Assembly (NCBI GenBank): GCA_964548055.1
Contig: CAZJPS010000009.1
Coordinates: 1 to 28,741, forward strand
Direction: 5' to 3'
From: CAZJPS01 sp964548055
GTDB lineage: Bacteria; Patescibacteriota; Gracilibacteria; Peribacterales; Peribacteraceae
Length of the DNA stretch: 28,741 nucleotides
The position numbers and the translations under genes were made by a program. Positions 15,752 to 22,887 of the stretch are shown piece by piece (the stretch's first letter is position 1; each line of letters opens with the position of its first letter). The notes beneath the pieces are model-generated. The model made no database searches. It saw only the letters and a program-made list of their open reading frames with translations, and was not told the DNA's origin.

Positions 15752-16798
15752 TCAGAGCGCCCTTTTTAGCGCATCAGTTGCTTCTTCTATCCAGATGAAT
15801 GATTGATCGGACCGCAGGTACTGTTCATGATTTCGGCGTATTTTTTCAAGCTCCAGACGAGATGGCAGGGACGGTAATGGATACGTTGTCCCTTTCAATT
15901 TCTTGAAGCACTCTTGAATCGTGCAGATGGCAAGCATGGCACAGAGGGTTCCAAACAGGACATTGCCGCTCCACTGCTTTTTTTTGGGAGACTCAAAGAA
16001 ATCGAGAGTATCCACTGGCTTCTTAAAGTAATTCAGAAGCATCACGGCACCGCTGATGCCGCTAAAACCGGCGATGCATTCCTTCTGTTCTGCTTCCGAA
16101 AGTATGCTACAGGTGTAGCCTTTTTTAAGCAGCTGCTCGTTTGCATAATCGAAGGTGTCATATCTTCCTGGTGGGCGCCCACGATCGGCAGGATGAGGAT
16201 TCCCATCTCGAGGAGCGAGGCTCAGGTGTTCTTTCTCTACAAATATTTCTCTATTCAAAGCTAAGCAATAACTTCCGCTGGGCCAGATGCGTTTTCCATC
16301 CATCTCATAGTGCCACCACATGCGTGGACGGAAGCTGACACTGGCAGTCTTCGGATTCTGGAACTCTCGTTCTAAGATTTTGAGAGGAGTACCGCCTACA
16401 AAGAACACATCATCATCGCAGATCCATCCAATACGTCTCTCCTGTGCAATGTGATACAAGAACTCGTCGCACTTTGTGGCAGCATACAGGTTTAAAAATT
16501 TCTGTACGCGAGCACCGGGCACTTCTACAGGGTCTAACTTTCCTGAACAATCAAAAATAGTGATGTCTACACTATTTCCCAAATACTTCCGTGCGCAGTG
16601 ATACCACACCGTCATCATCGGCGGCAAAATGTTCATGGTGAAGAGCGCAGGTTTGTTGCTTTGTGGAAGTGGTGTACGTGAGAGATAGTACCCAAGTGTG
16701 GGCAGCAGCGTGCGCCTAGCGCTTACAATACTGAAGCGCTTGAATGCGTATGGCAGAAGTTGGTGGTAGGGGCGGGGTATGTGACGAGTATAGAGCAA
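15752..16798 (-). CDS. Glycosyltransferase-like protein with DDD motif, unknown specificity
   Basis: 348 residues from TTG at 16798. I do not recognise the family with certainty. RIGWICDDDVFFVGG (about 122-136) has a DDD triplet at the end of a hydrophobic strand, the pattern of metal-binding DxD in GT-A enzymes. It is preceded by ALFTMNILPPMMTVWYHCARKYLGNSVDITIFD, an N-terminal strand-helix-strand unit. WPSGSYCLALNREIF, like late GT-A motifs, follows. A hydrophobic segment near 270-285 and a C-terminal helical tail end the protein. The start is odd. No ATG precedes residue 55, TTG is the only ordinary start, and TATACT lies inside the first codons exactly 6 nt before an in-frame ATA (16780-16778). 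The small ORF 15521-15706 lies downstream on the same strand. Confidence 0.6.
   Translation of the reverse strand: MLYTRHIPRPYHQLLPYAFKRFSIVSARRTLLPTLGYYLSRTPLPQSNKPALFTMNILPPMMTVWYHCARKYLGNSVDITIFDCSGKLDPVEVPGARVQKFLNLYAATKCDEFLYHIAQERRIGWICDDDVFFVGGTPLKILEREFQNPKTASVSFRPRMWWHYEMDGKRIWPSGSYCLALNREIFVEKEHLSLAPRDGNPHPADRGRPPGRYDTFDYANEQLLKKGYTCSILSEAEQKECIAGFSGISGAVMLLNYFKKPVDTLDFFESPKKKQWSGNVLFGTLCAMLAICTIQECFKKLKGTTYPLPSLPSRLELEKIRRNHEQYLRSDQSFIWIEEATDALKRAL
16787..16792 (-). promoter_or_regulatory. -10 box (TATACT) inside the predicted start of the DDD protein
   Basis: The minus strand reads TATACT-CGTCAC-ATA, the spacing of the leaderless genes in this window, but pointing at ATA rather than ATG. 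If used, the TTG at 16798 would not be transcribed. Confidence 0.3.
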
Positions 16799-16812
16799 AT
16801 GAATGTATTTAT

Positions 16813-17121
16813 TTACGAGAGTAGCGATAGAAGCTCTTTAATTTTTATAATCTGTTGTTTATCAAAAACAGCTACGCTTTTCATATTTCCTATATGTTGC
16901 CATTTTGAGTGGAAATGAAGATCTGCTTCAGATACTGATAAATAATCTGAAATGTACTGCGCAACCTCTTCTTTTCCTTTCCATACGTAAGGTTTTTCTC
17001 CTTCGTCGAGTACGTATGGCTTCAGAAGAAATTCACACATACTTTTCAGTTCAAAAAAACCTTCTTCTTTCTCCAATTCTCCTAAAAAACTTTTCAAGGC
17101 TGTTTGCCAGTTGTCTTGCAT
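16813..17121 (-). CDS. Hypothetical protein, 102 residues
   Basis: Not recognised. A soluble protein that starts MQDNWQTALKSFLGELEKEEGFFELK and ends with a lysine/leucine helix (QQIIKIKELLSLLS). The middle has a PYVLDEGEKPYVWKGKEEVAQYISDYL block. It has no signal peptide or membrane segment. The DNA is clearly richer in AT than its neighbours, which could mean later acquisition. A consensus TATAAT lies exactly 6 nt upstream of the ATG. It precedes the DDD protein gene by 14 bp on the same strand. Confidence 0.65.
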   Translation of the reverse strand: MQDNWQTALKSFLGELEKEEGFFELKSMCEFLLKPYVLDEGEKPYVWKGKEEVAQYISDYLSVSEADLHFHSKWQHIGNMKSVAVFDKQQIIKIKELLSLLS

Positions 17122-17127
17122 GTTTTC

Positions 17128-17133
17128 ATTATA
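17128..17133 (-). promoter_or_regulatory. -10 box (TATAAT) for leaderless 102-residue gene
   Basis: The minus strand reads TATAAT-GAAAAC-ATG, the cleanest example of the 6-nt arrangement in the window. The opposite-strand promoter at 17161 is only 27 bp away, so the two start back to back. Confidence 0.6.
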
Positions 17134-17160
17134 CGATTAATAAGACAAAGTGAGGAGGAG

Positions 17161-17166
17161 TATTAT
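17161..17166 (+). promoter_or_regulatory. -10 box (TATTAT) for the GT-C gene at 17175
   Basis: TATTAT is 8 nt before the ATG at 17175, giving a leader of about 2 nt. An AGGAGG motif at 17153-17158 lies upstream of it and would not be in this transcript. Confidence 0.4.
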
Positions 17167-17174
17167 GGAGTCCC

Positions 17175-18794
17175 ATGCTTTCCCGTACACGTTGGTGGCT
17201 TCTGCTTGGCCTGACGGCATGTGGTTTGGCGATCCTCATTCAAATTCCTCAGCAGATCTATCTTCGCAGTCCCGCTTCCAAAGGTCTTCCCGTCCAATTG
17301 AATTCCGATGAAGGGGTGTATATCGCGCGGGTAGAGGAGGCGCTTAATGGGCGAGGAGACCAGGCAGCCGAAGCATTTATTGGAGCGAGTAATCTTCCGG
17401 GATCCCAGTCAGCTTTACTAGAGAGAGCGATAGGAACTGCCTTTCGTTTCACCGGTTTTCGGGCAATGACCGTGCTGCAGATTATGGATTCCATCGTTAT
17501 CGTCGGTCTTTTTCTTCTCCTCTTTTGGTTCTTTCGGCTGAGTGGATTTCGAGAACTGCCATCGTATTTTGGAGCGCTCGCATTCATTCTGATCGAGCTC
17601 TATAACATCAATCGTCCTATTCATCAGGGGGCTAGCTTCACACTTGTATTGCTGACATTATGTTTGCTTTTACGAGGGTTAGGGTTAGGAAAAAGGTCTG
17701 TCACGATGGGGGTTGCTGGAAGCTTTTTGCTTGGAATTTTGATTGGGGTGTACTTTTGGGCGTGGACGTTTGCGTGGACGTGGGCTGCGATTCTTGTTTT
17801 GTCTCTGCTCTTCACTCGGAAAACTGAGAAGATAAGCGGTCGATTGATTGTGACGTACGCAGGAATTGCTGTGTTCAGTGGACTCCCTGCTATTTTTGAA
17901 CTGCTGGCGCTCCGTCGTCATCCATTCTTTGCAGAGGCAGTCTTCCGAAGTGGTATCTATTACTCTCATCTGCCGGAATCGTGGCCATACAGCATCCTGT
18001 TTGCTCTGATGGTCATCGGAGTTTTGATGGCAATGCGCACAACAGACATTTTGCAGAAGCATCGCTCAGCTATCGTCACCGTTGTCACCTGCTTCATTCT
18101 TATCCATCAGCAAGTCATTCACGGAACAGTATTCAACTTTGTGTCGCATTATCTTTTTGCCATGGCCGTGGCTGCGATGGGGATGATTCTTCTCGTGTGG
18201 CATGTGCGAGAGAGGTGGTTGATGCTCAGTGCGGGTGCCGCGTGCATCTACCTGGCTGCCCTCGCTTACGATGGCAGGTATGTTATTGATCAATTCACAG
18301 TCCTCCCTTCCCGGTTTAGCGAGCAGCACTTAGCAGATGTGTTGCCCGTGTTAGATCAGATTCCTCGCAGCCGCATTCTCACAGACCCCGATACCTCCAT
18401 GTTCATCGCAGGCTTTACCAAGCACGATGTTGTGTACGATCTGTACCTCAAGAATGTGCTTCTTTCTCATCAAGCGATTGCGGAACGGTACTGCGTGACC
18501 CAGTTAGCCTTGCCTCCCTCCGAGTGGAAGATAGCCGAGCGTCATCATCTCATTTATCCGGATGCGAACTCCGCCTTTAAAAATGATCCCAGTGTGCGCG
18601 AGAGGGAAGTAGCCATGGTGCAAGAGGCGTGCACGCGCCTCAGTAAAGACCCACAAGCCGCACTGCAGAAGTTTGGAGTGCAGTATGTGCTATGGGATAA
18701 AAAACGCCAGCCTGCGTGGGATTTAAAGAGATTGAAAGTGGCTTTGGAGGAGGTGGGGAATGAGGAGGGGTGGTTACTGTGGAAGATTAAATGA
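17175..18794 (+). CDS. GT-C family membrane glycosyltransferase or related membrane protein
   Basis: 539 residues, about ten hydrophobic segments. The first (7-24) is followed by LNSDEGVYIARVEEALNGRG (Asp45-Glu46). This is the DE-type acidic motif of the first outside loop in many GT-C enzymes, where it binds metal or acts as base. Segments LDSIVIV-like at about 97-117, then several up to about 380, precede a soluble C-terminal part (about 390-539) with SRILTDPDTSMFIAGFTKHDVVYDLYL. That part probably lies outside the membrane, as in oligosaccharyltransferase-like proteins. It is monocistronic here: divergent from the 102-residue gene and followed by a repeat-rich gap. Sugar and acceptor unknown. 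Confidence 0.78.
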   Translation: MLSRTRWWLLLGLTACGLAILIQIPQQIYLRSPASKGLPVQLNSDEGVYIARVEEALNGRGDQAAEAFIGASNLPGSQSALLERAIGTAFRFTGFRAMTVLQIMDSIVIVGLFLLLFWFFRLSGFRELPSYFGALAFILIELYNINRPIHQGASFTLVLLTLCLLLRGLGLGKRSVTMGVAGSFLLGILIGVYFWAWTFAWTWAAILVLSLLFTRKTEKISGRLIVTYAGIAVFSGLPAIFELLALRRHPFFAEAVFRSGIYYSHLPESWPYSILFALMVIGVLMAMRTTDILQKHRSAIVTVVTCFILIHQQVIHGTVFNFVSHYLFAMAVAAMGMILLVWHVRERWLMLSAGAACIYLAALAYDGRYVIDQFTVLPSRFSEQHLADVLPVLDQIPRSRILTDPDTSMFIAGFTKHDVVYDLYLKNVLLSHQAIAERYCVTQLALPPSEWKIAERHHLIYPDANSAFKNDPSVREREVAMVQEACTRLSKDPQAALQKFGVQYVLWDKKRQPAWDLKRLKVALEEVGNEEGWLLWKIK

Positions 18795-18818
18795 CACATC
18801 TAAATATGCACCATGAGA

Positions 18819-18970
18819 GCGGCCTTTCCTGGCCGCGGTCCTGGAGCGAGTATTTCTCGTATTCCCCCACCCTAACCCTCCCCCTCGGGGGAGGGAATGT
18901 GTGTGTTTTGTTTTAAAAATCTCCCTTCCCCCGCTTGTCCTCCGTAGCTTTAGCGAAGGAGGATGGGAGA
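18819..18970. repeat. Cluster of palindromes in the convergent gap 18795-18999
   Basis: Three inverted repeats fill the gap: GCGGCC-TTTCCT-GGCCGC (about 18819-18838), CCCTCCCCC-TC-GGGGGAGGG (18876-18895), and TCCTCC-GTAGCTTTAGCGAA-GGAGGA (18938-18963). The last is nested in a wider CTCCCTTCCCC/GGGAGAAGGG pairing. The second resembles the palindrome at 13351. They separate convergent genes and may stop transcription from both sides, but lack T-runs and look like dispersed elements. Confidence 0.75.
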
Positions 18971-18999
18971 AGGGCCGGGGATGGAGGCGGTCCAAGGAA

Positions 19000-19794
19000 T
19001 TACTTCACCAACGGACAACTCCTCCACACCAGCATCCACCTATACTTCCACCTCGCGAATTCATGCGAGAGGGGAAGGCGCTTTCCAGGCCAGGGCAGCA
19101 GCCAGATCCAGAGGAGTTTTACTGCGGATACTATCTGTCCTCGGATGGCGCGTGGTAAGCGGTGACCAAACCATCGCCCCCATGTGCGAGGGTATTTTTT
19201 GAGTTCGATTTCCATATATCTTTTATTTTTTTTCCAGTAATCGTTCAGTGTTCCAAGGGGTGCCTCCGTCCATCCTTTCAGATGATGAATAGGGTACCGA
19301 GGCTTTGCTTTAATGCGTTCGTGAATGGGCTTTTCCCACCTCTCTACAGCGTCACGGTGGAAGAAATAGATGCGTTCGTTGGGGTATGTGGATGCATGGG
19401 TAATCACTTTTCCATTGGGAAGGATGTAGCGCCGAGGGACATAGTACGCAGCAGGTTCCGAACCTGCCTGAGCAATGCCAAACACTTCTTTTTTGAGTGC
19501 CTCGGATAATTTTTCATCGCTATCCAAACATAAAATCCAGGGTTGCTGCGTGTGGAGGAGGCCTTGGTTGCGGGCCTCTGCAAAATCGAGCAGCGGTTTG
19601 CCCTGATCGATGGCAGTACGCTGTGGGATGATGCGAGCATTAAAAGATTTGGCGATGCGCAGAGTGTCATCGGTACTTCCACCATCGATAATCAGAATTT
19701 CTTTGCATCCTCGAACACTCTCTAATGCAGCACGTAATGTTCTTTCCGAATTCCATGTGAGGATCTGTGCCGAAATCGGTGAGGCCTCATACAT
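19000..19794 (-). CDS. GT2 glycosyltransferase, WaaE/KdtX-like
   Basis: 264 residues, GT-A fold. PISAQILTWNSERTLRAAL (6-24), ILIIDGGSTDDTLRIAK (33-49), ARNQGL, and CLDSDEKLS (89-97, the DSD metal motif) are followed by YVPRRYILPNGKVITH and ERIYFFHRDAVERWEKPIHE. This sequence pattern is that of the WaaE/KdtX branch (LPS core beta-glucosyltransferases and relatives). The C-terminus carries a hydrophobic piece (AVKLLWIWLLPWPGK) that may bind the membrane. Its start overlaps the end of the gtrA-like gene by 8 nt, making a run GT-C, GtrA, GT2. The actual acceptor is unknown; the LPS-core name is by family only. Confidence 0.87.
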   Translation of the reverse strand: MYEASPISAQILTWNSERTLRAALESVRGCKEILIIDGGSTDDTLRIAKSFNARIIPQRTAIDQGKPLLDFAEARNQGLLHTQQPWILCLDSDEKLSEALKKEVFGIAQAGSEPAAYYVPRRYILPNGKVITHASTYPNERIYFFHRDAVERWEKPIHERIKAKPRYPIHHLKGWTEAPLGTLNDYWKKNKRYMEIELKKYPRTWGRWFGHRLPRAIRGQIVSAVKLLWIWLLPWPGKRLPLSHEFARWKYRWMLVWRSCPLVK

Positions 19795-20194
19795 AGACGA
19801 ACAACTTATAGAGGAAGAAATTCCAACTCACGGTGGCACCAATGCCCAGGATTTTTGCGATGGTGGGATCTGCGTGAAATACTTCTACAAACAGAACCAC
19901 CAGTCCCCATTGTGCAAGGAAGTTCCAGGTTTGCAGAATGGCGTAGCGGATTGCCTGATCAAAGGTCTTTTCCTTCTTTTGGAAGACGAGGTACTTATGA
20001 AAAACGAATGCGCTCAAAAGCCCGATCGCCCCACTGATGGGAGCGGCGATAGCGTAATTCACATCTAATACTAGCATGATCTGGTAACTACTCAGCTCCA
20101 AAAACGCAGCACTCCCTCCGCTGAGTAAATAGCGGATGAGCTGAGGAATATGAGGACGAGCCTTGTGATAGAGGTGCTTCACTTTCTGTTTCAT
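19787..20194 (-). CDS. GtrA-like membrane protein
   Basis: 135 residues with four hydrophobic segments, starting IRYLLSGGSAAFLELSSYQIML and containing AFVFHKYLVFQ, the conserved region of the GtrA family. It ends SWNFFLYKLFVYV, also typical. GtrA proteins are thought to move or help present polyprenyl-phosphate-linked sugars across the membrane. The ATG overlaps the TGA of the upstream GT-C gene (ATGA), and its own 3' end overlaps the GT2 gene. Tight coupling suggests the three products work together. Length is normal for the family. Confidence 0.9.
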   Translation of the reverse strand: MKQKVKHLYHKARPHIPQLIRYLLSGGSAAFLELSSYQIMLVLDVNYAIAAPISGAIGLLSAFVFHKYLVFQKKEKTFDQAIRYAILQTWNFLAQWGLVVLFVEVFHADPTIAKILGIGATVSWNFFLYKLFVYV

Positions 20195-21579
20195 GGGGTG
20201 CAGTGGGGAGGGAGAAGAACAAAGTAACTACCTGCGATTCTTGTGGCACGGTTGCCATATTCATCTAGTCGCTCTTTGGATTCTTTGATGAGGAGAGGCA
20301 TCTGGCAGTACTCATCATGGAGTGTGACGAACTCCGAGGGGATACTGAAGGAAAGACCCGGCATGAGGAAGTGCCATTTGGGATTTTGAGGCAGCCGCGC
20401 AAAAATTTCGGTCTGCTCAATCACCAAGTCTGTATCTGCATACTCCTCTTGGATGATAGCAGCCGCTTCATCACCCGTGGTTCCAATCCCAGAACCTCGA
20501 TGATCCAATTGCCACCAGGCTTGGACTGCGATGATAGCAATCAGGATGATAGACCCAGTCCGTTTTCCAAAGATCGACCATGCACCTAAAGGAACAAAGG
20601 GCAGAAGGAGGAGATGACCAGGGAGAAGAAGGCGATACCAGCCAAAGCCGTTGAGGAAGTAGAGGATAAAGAGGGCAATGAGCGCAGATATGAGAATCCA
20701 TACTGTCGGCGTCATCTTCTTGCGATGCATCCAAAGTCCCGTTAATCCCAAAATCAGGATGATTCCAAATGCAACAAAGGGAAGACGCAGAAGTAGCTCC
20801 CGGTTCTCTCGGAGGACATACATAAAAGTAGAGTCACCCCCTTTTCCAAGGAGGAAATTTTTTAATTCAGCACCAAGGCTCCCCCCCAAAGTGCTAGACA
20901 TCTCTAGAATGCGCCACGGCAGATAGACGATTACCGTGAGAATACCAATCAGACTGAGTGACTGAACCTCTTTCCAGTCCCGTTTCCAAGCTGCCCATAA
21001 CCATGCCAAACCTAACGCAGGAAGGATCAATCCGAAGGTTATTTTGGTGAGGAAGCAGAGGCCGAAGAGGAGACCTGTCCAGAGTGTTCGCTTCCATCCC
21101 TTCGCATATTCCAGAGTGAGGAACCCAGCTATCAGAAATACATACGCAGGAATTTCACCGAGTACAGGTTTGCCTGTGTTCACGAATGCAGAAAGAGTGA
21201 TGAGCAGAGCAGATGCATACAGAGCATGTGTTCGACCTAGAAGTTTTTTAGTGAAGATGTACGTGAGAAGCACTGATACACAAATCCAGATCACCATCGG
21301 GAGCCTGGCAACGGCAATGGATCCTCCAAACAGTTTAAGAGAGAGAGCAACAGGAGCAATCAGAGTAGGACCGACATTCAGGAAGTATGGGTAGTGCCAG
21401 TTTGTGTCGAGAAGTGGAAGCGCATACCCCTGTCCCCATGTCATCATCTTAGCCACAATAATAAAGAGTCCTTCATCAGCCCAGGGAGCTGGGAATACCG
21501 AAAGCTCCCGCACTGCAAAGAAAAGAGTGAGAGCAATAATCAGAGCTTCTGGAAGCCAGACACGGAGAGTTCTTAGCAC
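20191..21579 (-). CDS. GT-C family membrane glycosyltransferase (PMT_2/ArnT-like)
   Basis: 462 residues starting at GTG. The first hydrophobic segment (about 8-26) is followed by FPAPWADEGLFIIVAKMMTWGQGYALP, whose Asp35-Glu36 is the catalytic acidic pair expected in the first outside loop. GGSIAVARLPMVI and further segments up to about 340 follow, then a soluble tail ending in LLPPHCTP. It heads a coupled run with GtrA and a WaaE-like GT2. The start is supported by a TATCCT box exactly 6 nt upstream, with a TTGGCT -35 box at a 17-nt spacer. It probably transfers a sugar from polyprenyl phosphate to a surface acceptor; the sugar is unknown. Confidence 0.85.
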   Translation of the reverse strand: MLRTLRVWLPEALIIALTLFFAVRELSVFPAPWADEGLFIIVAKMMTWGQGYALPLLDTNWHYPYFLNVGPTLIAPVALSLKLFGGSIAVARLPMVIWICVSVLLTYIFTKKLLGRTHALYASALLITLSAFVNTGKPVLGEIPAYVFLIAGFLTLEYAKGWKRTLWTGLLFGLCFLTKITFGLILPALGLAWLWAAWKRDWKEVQSLSLIGILTVIVYLPWRILEMSSTLGGSLGAELKNFLLGKGGDSTFMYVLRENRELLLRLPFVAFGIILILGLTGLWMHRKKMTPTVWILISALIALFILYFLNGFGWYRLLLPGHLLLLPFVPLGAWSIFGKRTGSIILIAIIAVQAWWQLDHRGSGIGTTGDEAAAIIQEEYADTDLVIEQTEIFARLPQNPKWHFLMPGLSFSIPSEFVTLHDEYCQMPLLIKESKERLDEYGNRATRIAGSYFVLLPPHCTP

Positions 21580-21585
21580 CTCTGT

Positions 21586-21614
21586 AGGATACGGGGAGAT
21601 GAGGGGCTAGCCAA
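21586..21614 (-). promoter_or_regulatory. Promoter of the GT-C/GtrA/GT2 run, leaderless GTG start
   Basis: On the minus strand TTGGCT (21614-21609), a 17-nt spacer, TATCCT (21591-21586), then ACAGAG and GTG. This is the best complete promoter in the window, and +1 would be the G of the start codon. Confidence 0.6.
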
Positions 21615-21627
21615 CGGCAAAACGCAC

Positions 21628-21749
21628 CCAGCATGTCACCCTGAGCCGTGTCGAAGGGCGACATGCGGTCCCTTTGGTGAAGTGAAGGGAGTCATTTGTT
21701 GCAGAGGGACCGCGTGCCATGGTTCGACAGGCTCACCATGACACGCTGG
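21628..21749. repeat. Long inverted repeat, 46-bp arms, with CCTGAGC...TGTCGAA core
   Basis: The left arm (21628-21673) and the reverse complement of the right arm (21705-21749) share CCAGC, TGTCA, TGAGCC, TGTCGAA and GCGGTCCCT with few differences. The loop is about 31 nt. It fills most of the 176-bp gap between two minus-strand genes. A partial copy of the core (CCCTGAGCTTGTCGAA) lies in the next gene at 22212-22227. The arms look like those of a small non-autonomous palindromic element. Confidence 0.85.
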
Positions 21750-21755
21750 CGTCTC

Positions 21756-22748
21756 TTATACTTTAAAAACACTCTCAATCACTCCTGCCAAATCCTCTCC
21801 GTCACCCGCTCTACAAAAATACACTCCATCTTTTTCACTGAATTTTTCTCGTATCGCTTCCGATTCCGCCGTCACAATCGGAACTTTGCACGCAAGAGCG
21901 TCATATACTTTATGGGGGATCACTCTCCCTACACTTGGATCTGTTCCAAATGCTCCCAAGCACACGTCAGCTTTTTGGATCCACGCGGGTAATTCTTTAA
22001 AAGGAACACGTGGAACAAAATCGACATTACTTAGCTTCAAATCTTTGGCGAGTTCTTCCATGTGCTTCCGAGTCTGTCCTGCTCCGAGAAGAGTGATGTG
22101 TATAGCGGGGTTCGTCTTTTCCAAAATCTTCGCGGCCTTCAAAATATATTCCACTCCTTGGTGGGGGATGAAGGTGCCGTAAAACAGCACGTTTATTCGT
22201 TTATTCGCCTGCCCTGAGCTTGTCGAATGGATTGATTCGTTTATTCGTTCTGCAGGTTTAAAGAGATCTGAGCGAGTACCGAGATAGACAACTCTTATCT
22301 TGTCAGGGCGTAGATGGAACTTCTGTATGAAAAATCGTTTGTGAGCTTCGCTGTCTATCCATACTTCGTCTGCCAAATGGCAATCGAGGTAATCCAGGCA
22401 ATACAGGAACCAGGCGTACGGGTGCCAGCGGGAAATTTTCCTGCGGTCGTGGACGAGCACTTCGTGGAGTGAAATAAAGGCATCAAAAATTAATCGCCTT
22501 CTTGGGAACCGAGTGAGGAGCCAGGCGAGCGGCAGGAAATAGTGCCCTGCAAAAGTGACCATCACAGCATTGGCATTCATCTTCTTCTTTTGAAATTCTT
22601 TGTAGAGAGCGATCAGATTACGAAAATGACTTCCCGCATCTACATGGCATTCAATCACCTCCCATCCTTCGTTTTGCAAAAGGATCCTATTGTTCCAGTG
22701 GCGAGGAGCCTCTAGGTCGTGGGTGCCGAAAGCGATCATTGTTCGCAT
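21756..22748 (-). CDS. GT4 glycosyltransferase
   Basis: 330 residues. The N-terminal domain begins MIAFGTHDLEAPRHWNN; FDAFISLHEVLVHDR and LADEVWIDSEAHKRFF follow. The second domain opens INVLFYGTFIPHQGVEYILKAA, with LLGAGQTRKHMEEL, FVPRVPFKELPAWI and IPHKVYDALACKVPIVT, the donor-site region in which a His-Lys replaces the first Glu of EX7E. Between the domains, INESIHSTSSGQANKR is encoded by CGAATAAA repeats flanking a CCTGAGCTTGTCGAA palindromic piece, an in-frame insertion. Starts at 22748 or 22739 are possible. TACACT lies 18 nt upstream. Substrate unknown. Confidence 0.83.
   Translation of the reverse strand: MRTMIAFGTHDLEAPRHWNNRILLQNEGWEVIECHVDAGSHFRNLIALYKEFQKKKMNANAVMVTFAGHYFLPLAWLLTRFPRRRLIFDAFISLHEVLVHDRRKISRWHPYAWFLYCLDYLDCHLADEVWIDSEAHKRFFIQKFHLRPDKIRVVYLGTRSDLFKPAERINESIHSTSSGQANKRINVLFYGTFIPHQGVEYILKAAKILEKTNPAIHITLLGAGQTRKHMEELAKDLKLSNVDFVPRVPFKELPAWIQKADVCLGAFGTDPSVGRVIPHKVYDALACKVPIVTAESEAIREKFSEKDGVYFCRAGDGEDLAGVIESVFKV
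22191..22250. repeat. In-frame composite repeat in the GT4 linker
   Basis: CGTTTATT units (8-nt period) at 22190-22207 and 22238-22250 flank CCCTGAGCTTGTCGAA (22212-22227). The whole block is in frame and encodes the interdomain linker of the GT4 protein. Confidence 0.75.
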
Positions 22749-22777
22749 CAGGTTTGAGTTGTGAAGAGTGTACTGGA

Positions 22778-22883
22778 GTAGGTTGTAGGTGGTAGGTTAT
22801 AGGTGGTAGGCAGTTGGAAGCAGCAAAGGGTACTCGGTGAACGACTATTATCCTACAACCTACAACCTAACCCCTACCACCTC
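22778..22883. repeat. Inverted pair of heptanucleotide repeats (GTKGTAG family)
   Basis: The left arm (22778-22810) reads GTTGTAG, GTGGTAG, GTTATAG, GTGGTAG. The right arm (22852-22883), read on the other strand, gives GTGGTAG, GGGTTAG, GTTGTAG, GTTGTAG. The loop is about 40 nt. It occupies the divergent gap and reaches into the N-terminal extension of the GT4 gene at 22837. Confidence 0.85.
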
Positions 22884-22887
22884 TCCC

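Noticed and set aside
18901..19202. Several plus-strand frames of 76-85 residues near 18900-19200
   Set aside because: They run across the palindrome cluster and antisense to the WaaE-like gene; low-complexity translations without motifs.
22837..22887. N-terminal extension of the GT4 gene from GTG 22837
   Set aside because: The extra residues come from the right arm of the heptamer repeat and do not look like the family; GTG 22888 gives the normal N-terminus.
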